This document shows positions 1 to 8,545 of a stretch of DNA of 37,841 nt, piece by piece (position 1 is the first letter of the stretch; each line of letters begins with the position of its first letter). The notes under the pieces were generated by a model. That model had not been told where the DNA came from. It saw nothing but the letters and a program-made list of their open reading frames with translations, and ran no database searches. The DNA comes from Pseudomonadota bacterium (GTDB lineage Bacteria > Pseudomonadota > Alphaproteobacteria > Caulobacterales > Caulobacteraceae): assembly GCA_963205025.1 (NCBI GenBank), contig CAUJHO010000057.1:1-37841 (forward strand), given 5' to 3'. The position numbers and the translations under genes were made by a program.

Positions 1-40
1 TTTCGCGCCCTCCTTGGCTGGACCCGTCAACCGGGCCTGA

Positions 41-2506
41 TCAGCGACCGAGTCGCCACCACCCCCGCTTGGGTTTTTCGGGCGGTGCGGTGATCTCGCC
101 CTCGGGCAATGGCAATTCTGAGGCCAGGTCCGATGTGCCATCCCCGGATTCTGCGGGGGGCTCCTCATTGGCCGCAATCTCGACGATCGATTCGGCAGGC
201 ACCGGTTCCGGCACAGACTCGGTCACCTCAGCCACCTCGGTGACGGCTTCCGGTTCAGGGGCGACCGCTTCGGTCACCTCGACGGTGTCCTCAACCTCGC
301 TCAGGTCAGTCACCGCCTCGATGGCGGCCGGTGACTTGCGCCGCACACGCCGACGACGCGGCTCGCGGGCCGGAGCGGCTTCGGGCGCATTCTGATCGGC
401 AGCGTCTGTCTCAGCAGCCGCAGGGGCGGCCTCCGACCGGGCCGCCACGACCTCGGCCCGGGGCGCGCGCTCCAGCGGGTCGAACCAGACATAGGGGTCA
501 TCCAGCGACGGCGTGCGGCCACGGACCCAGCCGTAGGCACCGTCACGCCCGCTATCTCCATCGCGACCCCGGCGACCGCCGCGCCGACCCCGCCGGCGAC
601 GGCGCGCTCCGGCATCGTCGTCCTCGTCGTCAGAAGCGGCGGCAGGGGCTGTTTCGTCGGCCTCGCCGGCAAAGCCGCCATCGCGGCGACCGCCGCCCCG
701 GCGGCGACGGCGACGGCGTCCGCCGCGTCCGCCGTCACGTCCTTCGTCGGCCTCTTCGAGCGCGGACCGCGACTGGTCGTCGTCCGCATCCTCGACGTCT
801 TCGTCGTCCAGATCTTCGTCTTCCGGCTCGTCGTCGGGGACCGCGTCATCGGCCTCGTCTTCAGGACCGTAGGCCACCCGCTCGCGCGTCACGGCCGCGA
901 CCACGGGCGGCGGCGGAACCTCCATGTCGACGCGCTCGATTACGCATTCGCCATTGGTCAGGTGGTTGTCGATCTGGACGGAGACGAACAGGCCGGACAC
1001 CGCGTGCAGGCGGGCCAGGGTGTCGCGCTTGTGGTTCAGGATGTAGAGCGCCACCGCTGCCGGCGCGCGCAGCACGACCGCGCCGTCGCCCTTGCCGGCT
1101 TCGGCTTCAGCCGCGCGCATGGCGAGCAGCGCGCTGGACTCCGTCGAGCGCACCCGCCCGGAGCCGCCACAATGCTCGCAGGTATGGGTGACGCCTTCCA
1201 GCAGGCCCATCCGGCGGCGCTGGCGGCTGATTTCCATGAGCCCGAACTGCGAAATCCGGCCCATCTGGAGGCGGGCGCGGTCGCTTTCGAGCGCCGACGC
1301 CAGCGTCTTTTCGACGGCCCGGTTGTTCTTGGACTCCTCCATGTCGATGAAGTCGATGACGATGAGCCCTGCCAGGTCGCGCAGACGCATCTGGCGGGCG
1401 GCCTCTTCGGCGGCCTCCAGGTTGGTCTTGAGTGCCGTCGTCTCGATATTGCGTTCCTTGGTCGCCTTGCCCGAGTTGACGTCGATGGCGACGAGCGCCT
1501 CGGTCTGGTTGATCACCAGATAGCCGCCCGACTTCAGCGGCACGGTCGGGGTCTGGAGCTGGGCCAGGACGTCCTCGACCTTGTGCTTCACGAACAGGGG
1601 CGTCGACCCCTCGTAGAGCTGAACCTTCTTGGCGAGCGACGGTGACAGTACCCGCATGAAGTCACGGGCCTCGCGCCAGGCGTCCTCGCCCTCGACCTGG
1701 AGGCTCTCGAAGTCCTTGTCGAACATGTCGCGCACGGCGCGGCGCACGAGGTCTTCTTCCTGATAGATCAGGCTGGGGGCGTGGGATTTCAGGGTGGTTT
1801 CGCGAATGTCCTCCCATAGGCGCAGGAGATATTCGTAGTCGCGCTTGATCTCGGCCTTGGTGCGCTTGGCCCCGGCGGTCCGGATGATCAGGCCCATGCC
1901 CTGCGGCACATCCAGCGACTGGGCCGCCGCCTTCAGGCGCTTGCGGTCGGTGGCGCTGGTGATCTTGCGCGAAATGCCGCCGCCCTTGCCGGTATTGGGC
2001 ATGAGCACGCAATAGCGACCGGCCAGGGAGATCCGCGTGGTCAGGGCCGCGCCCTTGGCCCCGCGCTCTTCCTTGACGACCTGAACCAGCAGGATCTGGC
2101 GGCGCCGGATGACCTCCTGGATCTTGTAGCGGCGCATCAGGCGACGACGCAGCTTGGCCTCGTCGGCGGACAGGCCTTCGTCGTTGTCCGCCTCGGCCTC
2201 GGCCTCGGCCTTTTCCTCTTCGGTCTCGGCCTCGGCCATGATGGCTTCGCGGTCGGCGACGGGGATCTGATAGTAGTCGGGATGGATTTCGTTGAAGGCT
2301 AGGAAGCCGTGACGGTTCCCGCCGTATTCGACGAAGGCGGCCTGAAGGCTCGGCTCTACGCGCGTGACCTTGGCCAGATAGATGTTGCCGCGAAGCTGTT
2401 TGCGATCGCGGCTTTCGAAATCGAAATCCTCAACCCGGCGGTCGTTGACGACGGCGACGCGGGTTTCTTCCGCGTGCGCCGCATCGATCAGCATGATTTT
2501 CGACAT
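41..2506 (-). CDS. rne: Ribonuclease E/G
   Basis: Endoribonuclease E, the single-strand RNA endonuclease that organises the degradosome and matures rRNA and tRNA. About 821 residues from the ATG at 2506 (MSKIMLIDAAH), which has GGAG upstream; an in-frame ATG 87 nt further upstream would add a non-conserved leader. Visible are the N-terminal S1 region (GNIYLAKVTRVEPSLQAAFVEYG), the DNase I-like catalytic aspartates D342 (VAIDVNSGKAT) and D385 (IVIDFIDME), and the zinc-link CEHC at C443/C446. The S1 region is interrupted by an acidic-then-basic insertion (about residues 90-140) of the kind I associate with alphaproteobacterial RNase E. The C-terminal half is low complexity: acidic DDEDE tracts, Arg/Gly-rich RNA-binding tracts and a Pro/Glu-rich tail, as expected for the scaffold domain. 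Divergent from the amidase gene. Family call is very secure. Confidence 0.97.
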   Translation of the reverse strand: MSKIMLIDAAHAEETRVAVVNDRRVEDFDFESRDRKQLRGNIYLAKVTRVEPSLQAAFVEYGGNRHGFLAFNEIHPDYYQIPVADREAIMAEAETEEEKAEAEAEADNDEGLSADEAKLRRRLMRRYKIQEVIRRRQILLVQVVKEERGAKGAALTTRISLAGRYCVLMPNTGKGGGISRKITSATDRKRLKAAAQSLDVPQGMGLIIRTAGAKRTKAEIKRDYEYLLRLWEDIRETTLKSHAPSLIYQEEDLVRRAVRDMFDKDFESLQVEGEDAWREARDFMRVLSPSLAKKVQLYEGSTPLFVKHKVEDVLAQLQTPTVPLKSGGYLVINQTEALVAIDVNSGKATKERNIETTALKTNLEAAEEAARQMRLRDLAGLIVIDFIDMEESKNNRAVEKTLASALESDRARLQMGRISQFGLMEISRQRRRMGLLEGVTHTCEHCGGSGRVRSTESSALLAMRAAEAEAGKGDGAVVLRAPAAVALYILNHKRDTLARLHAVSGLFVSVQIDNHLTNGECVIERVDMEVPPPPVVAAVTRERVAYGPEDEADDAVPDDEPEDEDLDDEDVEDADDDQSRSALEEADEGRDGGRGGRRRRRRRGGGRRDGGFAGEADETAPAAASDDEDDDAGARRRRRGRRGGRRGRDGDSGRDGAYGWVRGRTPSLDDPYVWFDPLERAPRAEVVAARSEAAPAAAETDAADQNAPEAAPAREPRRRRVRRKSPAAIEAVTDLSEVEDTVEVTEAVAPEPEAVTEVAEVTESVPEPVPAESIVEIAANEEPPAESGDGTSDLASELPLPEGEITAPPEKPKRGWWRLGR

Positions 2507-2917
2507 GGTGGTAGGTATCTCCGGGGCGCGCCGATGCCTGGCGTCCAGCTTGGACGCGGGCGGCTCGCCTGAATTGCAGGTGGATTGGCGCACACGCCTT
2601 CAGCTCGCCGGTGGCGAGGTCTGAAAACAGCCGATTGGCAGCGGTGCGGCCCATGGGGTCGTGTCTCGGTCGGTCGCGCAGATGAGCGCGGGAAAGGGGC
2701 GATTCGACAGGGTCGCGCGGACCGTCTGGCGCTTTCGCCGGGAACGCCGGCCCTGAAGGCCCGTCGTCCATGACGGGTTAGCTGGGACAGCAGGTTCCTT
2801 TTAGCAAGAGCCGGCCCCGAAATGAAAGGGACTGAATGCGACGAATTGTCTGGCGTTCTTAACCCTTTTCCAGCGGCCCTCTGGCATGATGGAGGCTGCG
2901 CGTTTGGAGAAACCGAC
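2507..2917. promoter_or_regulatory. Divergent rne/amidase intergenic region
   Basis: This 411-bp gap separates the rne start (minus) from the amidase start (plus) and must hold both promoters and the rne leader. It contains a perfect 6-bp stem with a 3-nt loop (CTCGCC/GGCGAG, 2604-2618) about 100 nt upstream of the rne ATG, so within its likely leader. There is also a GCCGG/CCGGC hairpin near 2735 and a GATTC (GANTC) site at 2701. A TTAACC element near 2859 lies on the amidase side. I see no convincing gene in it. RNase E genes are often autoregulated through their leaders; whether that holds here is inference. Confidence 0.5.
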
Positions 2918-4123
2918 GTGGAAGCGTTGTTCGGTAAGGTGTTGGGGGGCTCGCGGCGAATGGCCGTAGGGCTGACTGCGCTTGCCGCCTTTATCATTGC
3001 GGCCTTCGCGGCCGGCAGCGGCCTGGCCGACGGACCCCGCCCGGACGACGTCGTCCAGATCCGGTTCGGAGGCGATTCCCGCAATACCCGCGTCGTTGTG
3101 GAACTCACCCGCTCGGCCAGAGCCCGTATCGAGCAGGGAGCCGATCCCGCAGAACTGCTGCTCACCCTGCCGGGCGTGGATGCCGGCGAGGGCCTGTCCG
3201 GCCCCGGGGCGGGGCTGGTTCGGGGCTATGAGATGTCATCGCAGGCCGGTGGCGCGCGCCTGAGTCTGAATTTAGGTCGCCATGCAGAAGTAACCCGGCG
3301 CTTCCTGCTGCCCCCGGGTGATGGGGTGCGGGTCTATCGGTATGTCATCGACCTGGCCGCGCCGGGAGCTGCGCCCCGTGACAACCCCCAGGCCCCGCCG
3401 CCGCCTGCGGCCCGGCGGCGCGAACAGCCTCCGGCCCAGCGCACCATCGTCATAGATGCCGGCCATGGCGGGACGGACCCGGGGGCGCTCGGGGCCGAGT
3501 ACCAGGAGCGCGAAATCACCCTGGCCGCGGCCCTGGAACTGCGTCGGCAGCTTGAGGCCACCGGCCGTTATCGCGTCGTTCTGACCCGTTCGACGGATGT
3601 GCTGGTTCCGCACGCCCGCCGCGTCACCATCGCGCGTGACGCCGGCGCCGATCTCTTCATATCGCTGCATGCGGATTCCAGTGGCAATGCCGAGACGCGA
3701 GGGGCCAGCGTCTATACGCTGTCGGACCGGGGAGCCGACCGAGCCGCTCGCCAGGCCCTCGGCAGCGGCCCCTTCGGGGGCCTCGATCTTCCGGCTGGCG
3801 ACCCGGCGGTGCGTCGTGTCCTGCTGGATCTGACGCAACGGGCGACGATGAATCGCTCGGCGGTTTTCGCCAATGTCCTGCTCAACCATGTCGGACACGA
3901 AGCGCCCCTGCTGGCGCGCAGCCACCGGGATGAGAATTTTGCCGTTCTCCTGGCCCCGGACGTCCCGGCGGTGTTGCTGGAGATGGGTTTCATCACCAAT
4001 GCCGAAGATGCGTCCCGGTTGGGTGAAACCGGTTCGCGGCGACGCATGATGGGGGCGGTTGTGCGTGCCATTGACGCCTATTTTCGTCCCGAGACACCAG
4101 GTGTGACCGGCGCACAGCCCTAA
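2918..4123 (+). CDS. amiC: N-acetylmuramoyl-L-alanine amidase (AmiC-type, AMIN + Amidase_3)
   Basis: Periplasmic zinc amidase that cuts the MurNAc-L-Ala bond during daughter-cell separation. I choose the GTG at 2918 because GGAGA sits 7 nt upstream and it places a hydrophobic signal segment (MAVGLTALAAFIIAAFAAG) near the N-terminus, giving about 401 aa. An ATG at 2822 is open but adds a non-conserved 32-residue leader. An AMIN-like beta domain (about residues 45-145) and a Pro-rich linker precede the Amidase_3 domain. Zinc and catalytic residues are visible: H183 (DAGHGG), the Glu in the QEREITL segment, H251 (ISLHADS) and E355 (LLEMGFITN). PBP1A follows after 77 nt on the same strand, so the pair probably forms a peptidoglycan remodelling unit. 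Confidence 0.95.
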   Translation: MEALFGKVLGGSRRMAVGLTALAAFIIAAFAAGSGLADGPRPDDVVQIRFGGDSRNTRVVVELTRSARARIEQGADPAELLLTLPGVDAGEGLSGPGAGLVRGYEMSSQAGGARLSLNLGRHAEVTRRFLLPPGDGVRVYRYVIDLAAPGAAPRDNPQAPPPPAARRREQPPAQRTIVIDAGHGGTDPGALGAEYQEREITLAAALELRRQLEATGRYRVVLTRSTDVLVPHARRVTIARDAGADLFISLHADSSGNAETRGASVYTLSDRGADRAARQALGSGPFGGLDLPAGDPAVRRVLLDLTQRATMNRSAVFANVLLNHVGHEAPLLARSHRDENFAVLLAPDVPAVLLEMGFITNAEDASRLGETGSRRRMMGAVVRAIDAYFRPETPGVTGAQP

Positions 4124-4200
4124 GGTCCCTTTCCCCGGCGACCAGGTCCGGCTAAATCCACTGGTTCGCCCTGCCAGTTGGCCGGGCCAGGGAGTTGGAC

Positions 4201-6648
4201 GTGCAGACAGCCGAGCGTTGGTTCGTCATGGTCGGGATCGGGATCCTCGGCCTTGTGGCGCTCGTCGGCATGATTGTCGCGCTGTACACGGCCTATCTGT
4301 TCCATGATCTGCCCGATGCGGGCGAACTGGCCGACTATCGCCCGCCGACGGCGACGCGGGTCTATGCCTGGGACGGGACCCTGATCGGCGAGTTCTCGCA
4401 GGAGCGCCGGATCTTCGTGCCCTACGACGAAATCCCGCCGGTCGTGATCCAGGCCTTCCTGGCGGCCGAGGACAAGCATTTCTTCCAGCATGGCGGCATC
4501 GATGTTTCGGGCTTCGGCCGGGCCATGGCCAACAATGTGCTGAACCTGGCGCGCGGGCGCCGTCTGGAAGGCGGTTCGACCATCACCCAGCAGGTTGCCA
4601 AGAACGTCCTGCTGACCAGCGACACCACCATCGGCCGCAAGGTGCGCGAGGCCATCCTGGCGCAACGCCTCGAATCCGTCCTGACGAAGGAACAGATCCT
4701 CGAACTGTATCTGAACGAGATCTTCCTCGGATACCGGTCCTTTGGCGTGGCGGCTGCGGCCTACAACTATTTCGGCAAGTCGCTGGATGAACTGACTCCG
4801 GCCGAGGCGGCCTTCCTGGCGGCCCTGCCCAAGGGCCCGAACAACTATCACCCCCGCGAGAACACCAGTGCGGCCGTGTCCCGGCGCAACTGGATCCTGG
4901 GTCAGATGCACGAGCTGGGCATGCTCAATGATGCCCAGTTGCAAGAGGCCGTGGCCGCGCCGCTGATCGTACGCGATGCGCCGGTCCGTGCTGAATACCA
5001 GGATGCCGACTATTTCGTCGAAGAGGCGCGCCGCATCGCCCTGAGGACCTGGGGCCAGGACGTCAATCGCGGCGGCTATTACATGCGCACGACCCTGGAC
5101 CCGCGGCTGCAGTCCATGGCCCGCGATTCCCTGATGCGCGGCCTGGAATCCTATGACCGTCGCCATGGCTGGCGCGGGGCCTGGGGTCAGACCGAACTTA
5201 CGGCCGGCTGGCAGGAGCGGGCGCTCGCAGGGGGCCCACCGTCCGAACGTCGGACCTGGCAGTCGGCGATCGTCGAATCGGTGTCCGGCAACAACGTCAG
5301 AATCCGGCTGGCGTCCGATGCGACTGAGGGAACGCTGCTGGCCGCCGATGCGGCCTGGGCCAATGCCGGGGCCGGCCTGTCGCGTGGCGACCTGATCTTC
5401 GTCGAGCCATTGGAAGGCGGCGGCTTCGGCCTGCGGCAGGTGCCCGAGGTCAATGGGGCCCTGGTCGCCATCGAGCCTTGGTCCGGGCGCGTCGTCGCCA
5501 TGGTCGGCGGCTATTCCTATTCGTTGTCCAGCTTCAACCGGGCGACCCAGGCGATGCGACAGCCCGGGTCGGCCTTCAAGCCGTTCGTCTATGCGACGGC
5601 GTTGGAGACGGACTTCACCCCGACCTCGATCATCGTCGACGGCCCGATCTCCCTGGTCGGGGCCGGCGGGCAAAGGTGGAGCCCCCAGAACTACAGCCGG
5701 CGCTACTACGGGCCGACGACGCTGCGCCGAGGCCTTGAGCTGTCGCGCAACGCCATGACGGTGCGGCTGGCCCAGCGAATCGGCATGGAGCGCGTCCGCG
5801 ACGATGCCATCCGCTACGGCGTTGTGGACGAGATGGAGCCGGTGCTGTCGATGGCCCTCGGGGCCGGCGAGACGACGGCCCTGCGCCTGACCGGTGCCTA
5901 TGCCGCCTTTGCCAATGGTGGCCGACGGGTCCGGCCGCACCTGATCGAACTGGTTCAGGACCGCACCGGCGAAACCATCTGGAGCGCCGAATCGAACCTG
6001 GATCCGGCCCGGACCTGTCCGACCTGCGACCGGAATTTCGACGGTCGTGAGAGCCCGCGGGTGCGTCCGCGCGGCGAACAGGTGATGGACCCCATCACCG
6101 CCTATCAGATCACCTCCATGCTCGAGGGCGTCGTTCTGCGCGGGACCGCGACCAGCGCCCGGGTGCTGGGTCGGCCGGTTGCGGGCAAGACCGGCACGAC
6201 CAACAACTACCGCTCGGCCTGGTTCGTCGGCTACACGCCGGACCTCGTCGTCGGCGTCTTCATCGGCTTTGACGATAACCGGTCGCTCGGCCATGGCGAG
6301 GCCGGCGGAACGGCGGCGGTGCCGATCTTCGTGGACTTCATGCAGGAAGCGATGCGTGGCCGCCCGGTGCTTCAGTTCGCGCGCCCGCAGAATGCCGTCT
6401 GGCGTACCGTCAACGGCATCGAGGAGGCTTTCCGTCCGGGCTCCGAAGCCCTGCGTCAACGTCCGGACGAGGAGGTGGTGGCACCGCCGACCGGCCCGGC
6501 GTCGGACCGTCGGGCCTATGCCCCGGTCGAGGGTGTTCCCTACAACCCCGGCCCGCGGGTACCGCCTGACGAACGCATGCCGCCGCCGCCGGACGTCGCG
6601 CCGCCGCCGCGTACGCCACCGCCTGAAGACCTGAGCGGGCTCTACTGA
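4201..6648 (+). CDS. mrcA: Penicillin-binding protein 1A (bifunctional transglycosylase/transpeptidase)
   Basis: Class A PBP that polymerises glycan strands and cross-links peptides at the inner membrane. About 815 aa from the GTG at 4201, which has GGAG six nt upstream; a TTG at 4195 directly abuts that GGAG and is unlikely. One N-terminal membrane helix (about residues 11-35) is followed by the GT51 domain with the catalytic Glu in AAEDKHFF (E90) and the GGSTITQQVAKN motif. The transpeptidase domain shows SAFK (S457), SRN (S515) and KTGT (K663). The C-terminal tail is Pro-rich. An OB-like insert between the two domains fits PBP1A rather than PBP1B or PBP1C. Lies between amidase and prfB on the same strand. 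Confidence 0.96.
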   Translation: MQTAERWFVMVGIGILGLVALVGMIVALYTAYLFHDLPDAGELADYRPPTATRVYAWDGTLIGEFSQERRIFVPYDEIPPVVIQAFLAAEDKHFFQHGGIDVSGFGRAMANNVLNLARGRRLEGGSTITQQVAKNVLLTSDTTIGRKVREAILAQRLESVLTKEQILELYLNEIFLGYRSFGVAAAAYNYFGKSLDELTPAEAAFLAALPKGPNNYHPRENTSAAVSRRNWILGQMHELGMLNDAQLQEAVAAPLIVRDAPVRAEYQDADYFVEEARRIALRTWGQDVNRGGYYMRTTLDPRLQSMARDSLMRGLESYDRRHGWRGAWGQTELTAGWQERALAGGPPSERRTWQSAIVESVSGNNVRIRLASDATEGTLLAADAAWANAGAGLSRGDLIFVEPLEGGGFGLRQVPEVNGALVAIEPWSGRVVAMVGGYSYSLSSFNRATQAMRQPGSAFKPFVYATALETDFTPTSIIVDGPISLVGAGGQRWSPQNYSRRYYGPTTLRRGLELSRNAMTVRLAQRIGMERVRDDAIRYGVVDEMEPVLSMALGAGETTALRLTGAYAAFANGGRRVRPHLIELVQDRTGETIWSAESNLDPARTCPTCDRNFDGRESPRVRPRGEQVMDPITAYQITSMLEGVVLRGTATSARVLGRPVAGKTGTTNNYRSAWFVGYTPDLVVGVFIGFDDNRSLGHGEAGGTAAVPIFVDFMQEAMRGRPVLQFARPQNAVWRTVNGIEEAFRPGSEALRQRPDEEVVAPPTGPASDRRAYAPVEGVPYNPGPRVPPDERMPPPPDVAPPPRTPPPEDLSGLY

Positions 6649-6752
6649 CCGAGACCGGGCCGACCGACCTTTCCGTCGCGCCGACAATGGCCTATCTGAC
6701 GCCCGTCCGGTGCCATGCGGTGCCGGATCGGACACCAAGGTGAGATTGAATC

Positions 6753-7878
6753 ATGCGACTGGATGTCGAGGCCATGTCGGCCGACATCGAGCAGAGCCTC
6801 GCTCTGCTCAGGAGGCGACTTTGACTGGGAGCCGGCGCTCCGCAAGCTCGATGAGCTGAACGCGCGGGTCGAGGACCCGACGCTTTGGGACAACCCGGAA
6901 GAGGCCCAGGCCGTCAGCCGGGACCGGGCCCGGCTGGAAGGCCAGATCAATGGCGTGCGCGACATGCAGACCGGCCTGGAAGAGGCGGTCATGCTGTCCG
7001 AAATGGCCGACGAAGAGGGAGACGAGGCGGCGCTGGAAGACGCTCGCGCCCAGCTTCGTGCCATCAAGGAACGCGCGGCCCGTGCCGAACTCGAGGCGCT
7101 GCTGTCGGGCGAGGCCGACGGCAATGACGCCTATCTGGAGGTCAATGCCGGGGCCGGCGGCACCGAGTCCTGTGATTGGGCCGGCATGCTGTTGCGGATG
7201 TACACGCGGTGGGCCAAGGCCCACGGTTACGAGGTCACCATCGAGGCCGAGGAAGACGGTGACCAGGCCGGGATCAAGTCGGCCACCATTCTGGTCGAGG
7301 GTCCCAATGCCTACGGCTGGCTGAAATCGGAATCGGGGGTGCACCGCCTGGTCCGCATCAGCCCCTATGATGCGGCGGCCAAGCGCCACACCTCCTTTGC
7401 CTCGATCGGTGTGTCGCCTGTGGTGGATGACACCATCGAGATCGATATCAATCCGGCCGATGTGCGCACCGACACCTATCGCGCGTCAGGCTCCGGCGGG
7501 CAGCACGTCAACAAGACCGACTCGGCGGTGCGACTGACGCACGTTCCGACCAACACGGTGGTCGCCTGCCAGGCCGGCCGGTCCCAGCACCAGAACCGCG
7601 AACAGGCGTGGAAGATGCTGCGCGCGCGCCTTTATGAACTGGAACTCCAGAAGCGTGAGGCCGCAGCCCAGGCCCTGGCCGACGCCAAGACCGACATCGG
7701 CTGGGGCCACCAGATCCGCTCCTACGTCCTGCAGCCCTATCAGATGGTGAAGGACCTGCGTACCGAGGTCGAGACGTCCGATACCCAGGGCGTTCTGGAT
7801 GGCGACCTCGATGCCTTCATGGGGGCGGCCCTGGCCCAGCGGGTGGGTGCCACGCGCGGCGAGACGGTCGAGGGTTAG
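6753..7878 (+). CDS. prfB: Peptide chain release factor 2, expressed by programmed +1 frameshift
   Basis: RF2 releases the nascent peptide at UGA and UAA. The ATG at 6753, with AAGGTGAG 8 nt upstream, opens a 23-codon frame ([14 protein letters not shown]...) that ends at the in-frame TGA 6822-6824. A +1 slip at CTT continues at GAC 6823 into the main frame ([19 protein letters not shown]...), matching the E. coli RF2 junction L|DY. The full product is about 374 aa, normal for RF2. GGQ is present in [19 protein letters not shown], needed for hydrolysis. The stop-recognition tripeptide reads SPY (7360-7368) where E. coli has SPF. Initiation at 6715 in the downstream frame would give a nonsense leader and should be rejected. 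Converges on the bactofilin gene. Confidence 0.97.
6810..6825 (+). promoter_or_regulatory. prfB programmed +1 frameshift site
   Basis: The sequence is AGGAGG-CGA-CTT-TGA-C. It has an internal Shine-Dalgarno (6810-6815), a 3-nt spacer, the slippery CTT codon, then the in-frame TGA followed by C, the weak termination context. This is the same geometry as the E. coli prfB site (AGGGGG-UAU-CUU-UGA-C), with a closer match to the anti-SD. Low RF2 slows termination at TGA and favours the shift, so RF2 controls its own synthesis. The mechanism is established for the family; its operation here is inferred from the perfect architecture. Confidence 0.95.
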
Positions 7879-7909
7879 AAAAAGGGCGGGTCCGTTGCCG
7901 GACCCGCCC
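7879..7909 (-). terminator. Intrinsic terminator of the bactofilin operon
   Basis: A perfect 11-bp stem, GGGCGGGTCCG (7884-7894) with CGGACCCGCCC (7899-7909), closes over a TTGC loop. Read on the minus strand it is followed at once by five T residues (the AAAAA at 7879-7883 on the plus strand), which is an ideal rho-independent terminator for the leftward bactofilin unit ending at 7937. On the plus strand there is no T tract, so for prfB, whose stop codon abuts it, it is at most a hairpin 3' end. Confidence 0.85.
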
Positions 7910-7936
7910 CTCGTCATCTGGACTGATCGCTGCGGA

Positions 7937-8545
7937 TCAAGTGGTGGGTTTGAGAGTGACCACTTCGCCCTGGGCCGCGCCGGCCATGGCCGGCGTCACG
8001 ACGGGTGCAGCAGGGGCGGCGGGGGTGGCGGCCGGCGCACTGGCCGGCGTTGTCGCGGCGGCCTGACCGGGACGGGTCTGCAGGCACCGACCCTGGAAAT
8101 AGGCCCCGACCTCGATAGCCAGCTGTTCGTGGTTGATGTCGCCATCGACATAGGCCGTCGACAGCAGCTTGACGTTCTTGCCCTGGACGGCCCCGACGAC
8201 GCGGCCTTTCACATCGACATTGTCAGCCTGGACCGTGCCTTCGACCGAGCCGGTGTCGCCGACGATCAGCCGGTTGACGCGGACGTCGCCCTTGACCTGA
8301 CCGTCGATGGTCAGTTCGCCGTCACCCGAGATATTGCCTTCGAACACCAGATCGCGGGCGAGCACCGAGGCGCCCCGGGCCGGTGAAGGCGTGGCAACCG
8401 GAGCCGAGGCCGTGGCGGCCGCAACCTGCGGGGTGCTGGCGGCGTTCTGCTGGCCCGGCGAGGGCAGGTCCGGCAGCGGTGGCACGGCGAGGCCGGAGCC
8501 GGACTTGGGCTGCTGGGGCGGATTATTCTTGGGCTTGTTGAACAT
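7937..8545 (-). CDS. bacA: Bactofilin (BacA-like polymerising scaffold)
   Basis: Cytoskeletal protein that forms nucleotide-independent filaments on the inner membrane and recruits peptidoglycan enzymes; in Caulobacter BacA helps build the stalk. 202 aa. The central bactofilin (DUF583) beta-helix runs roughly residues 60-160 with the regular hydrophobic/Gly ladder (LVFEGNISGDGELTIDGQVKGDV...). It is flanked by a Pro/Ala-rich N-terminal tail, with MFNKPKNN as a possible membrane-binding segment, and an Ala/Pro-rich C-terminal tail. Its start overlaps the end of the M23 peptidase gene by 23 nt, indicating translational coupling and shared function. From memory this prfB/bacA/M23 neighbourhood matches Caulobacter crescentus. 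Choice of BacA over a paralogue rests on that context. Confidence 0.93.
   Translation of the reverse strand: MFNKPKNNPPQQPKSGSGLAVPPLPDLPSPGQQNAASTPQVAAATASAPVATPSPARGASVLARDLVFEGNISGDGELTIDGQVKGDVRVNRLIVGDTGSVEGTVQADNVDVKGRVVGAVQGKNVKLLSTAYVDGDINHEQLAIEVGAYFQGRCLQTRPGQAAATTPASAPAATPAAPAAPVVTPAMAGAAQGEVVTLKPTT

Noticed and set aside
4120..6738. A 2.6-kb open frame on the minus strand opposite PBP1A
   Set aside because: It lies wholly across a well-supported gene, has an Arg/Gly/Ala-rich composition typical of the antisense of GC-rich coding DNA, and shows no family motif.
6822..6824. In-frame stop in prfB suggesting a pseudogene
   Set aside because: The stop sits in a complete programmed frameshift signal, and the joined product has normal RF2 length and motifs.
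7884..7909. Intrinsic terminator of prfB
   Set aside because: The hairpin is perfect but has no T tract on the plus strand; the T5 lies on the minus strand, so it belongs to the bactofilin unit.
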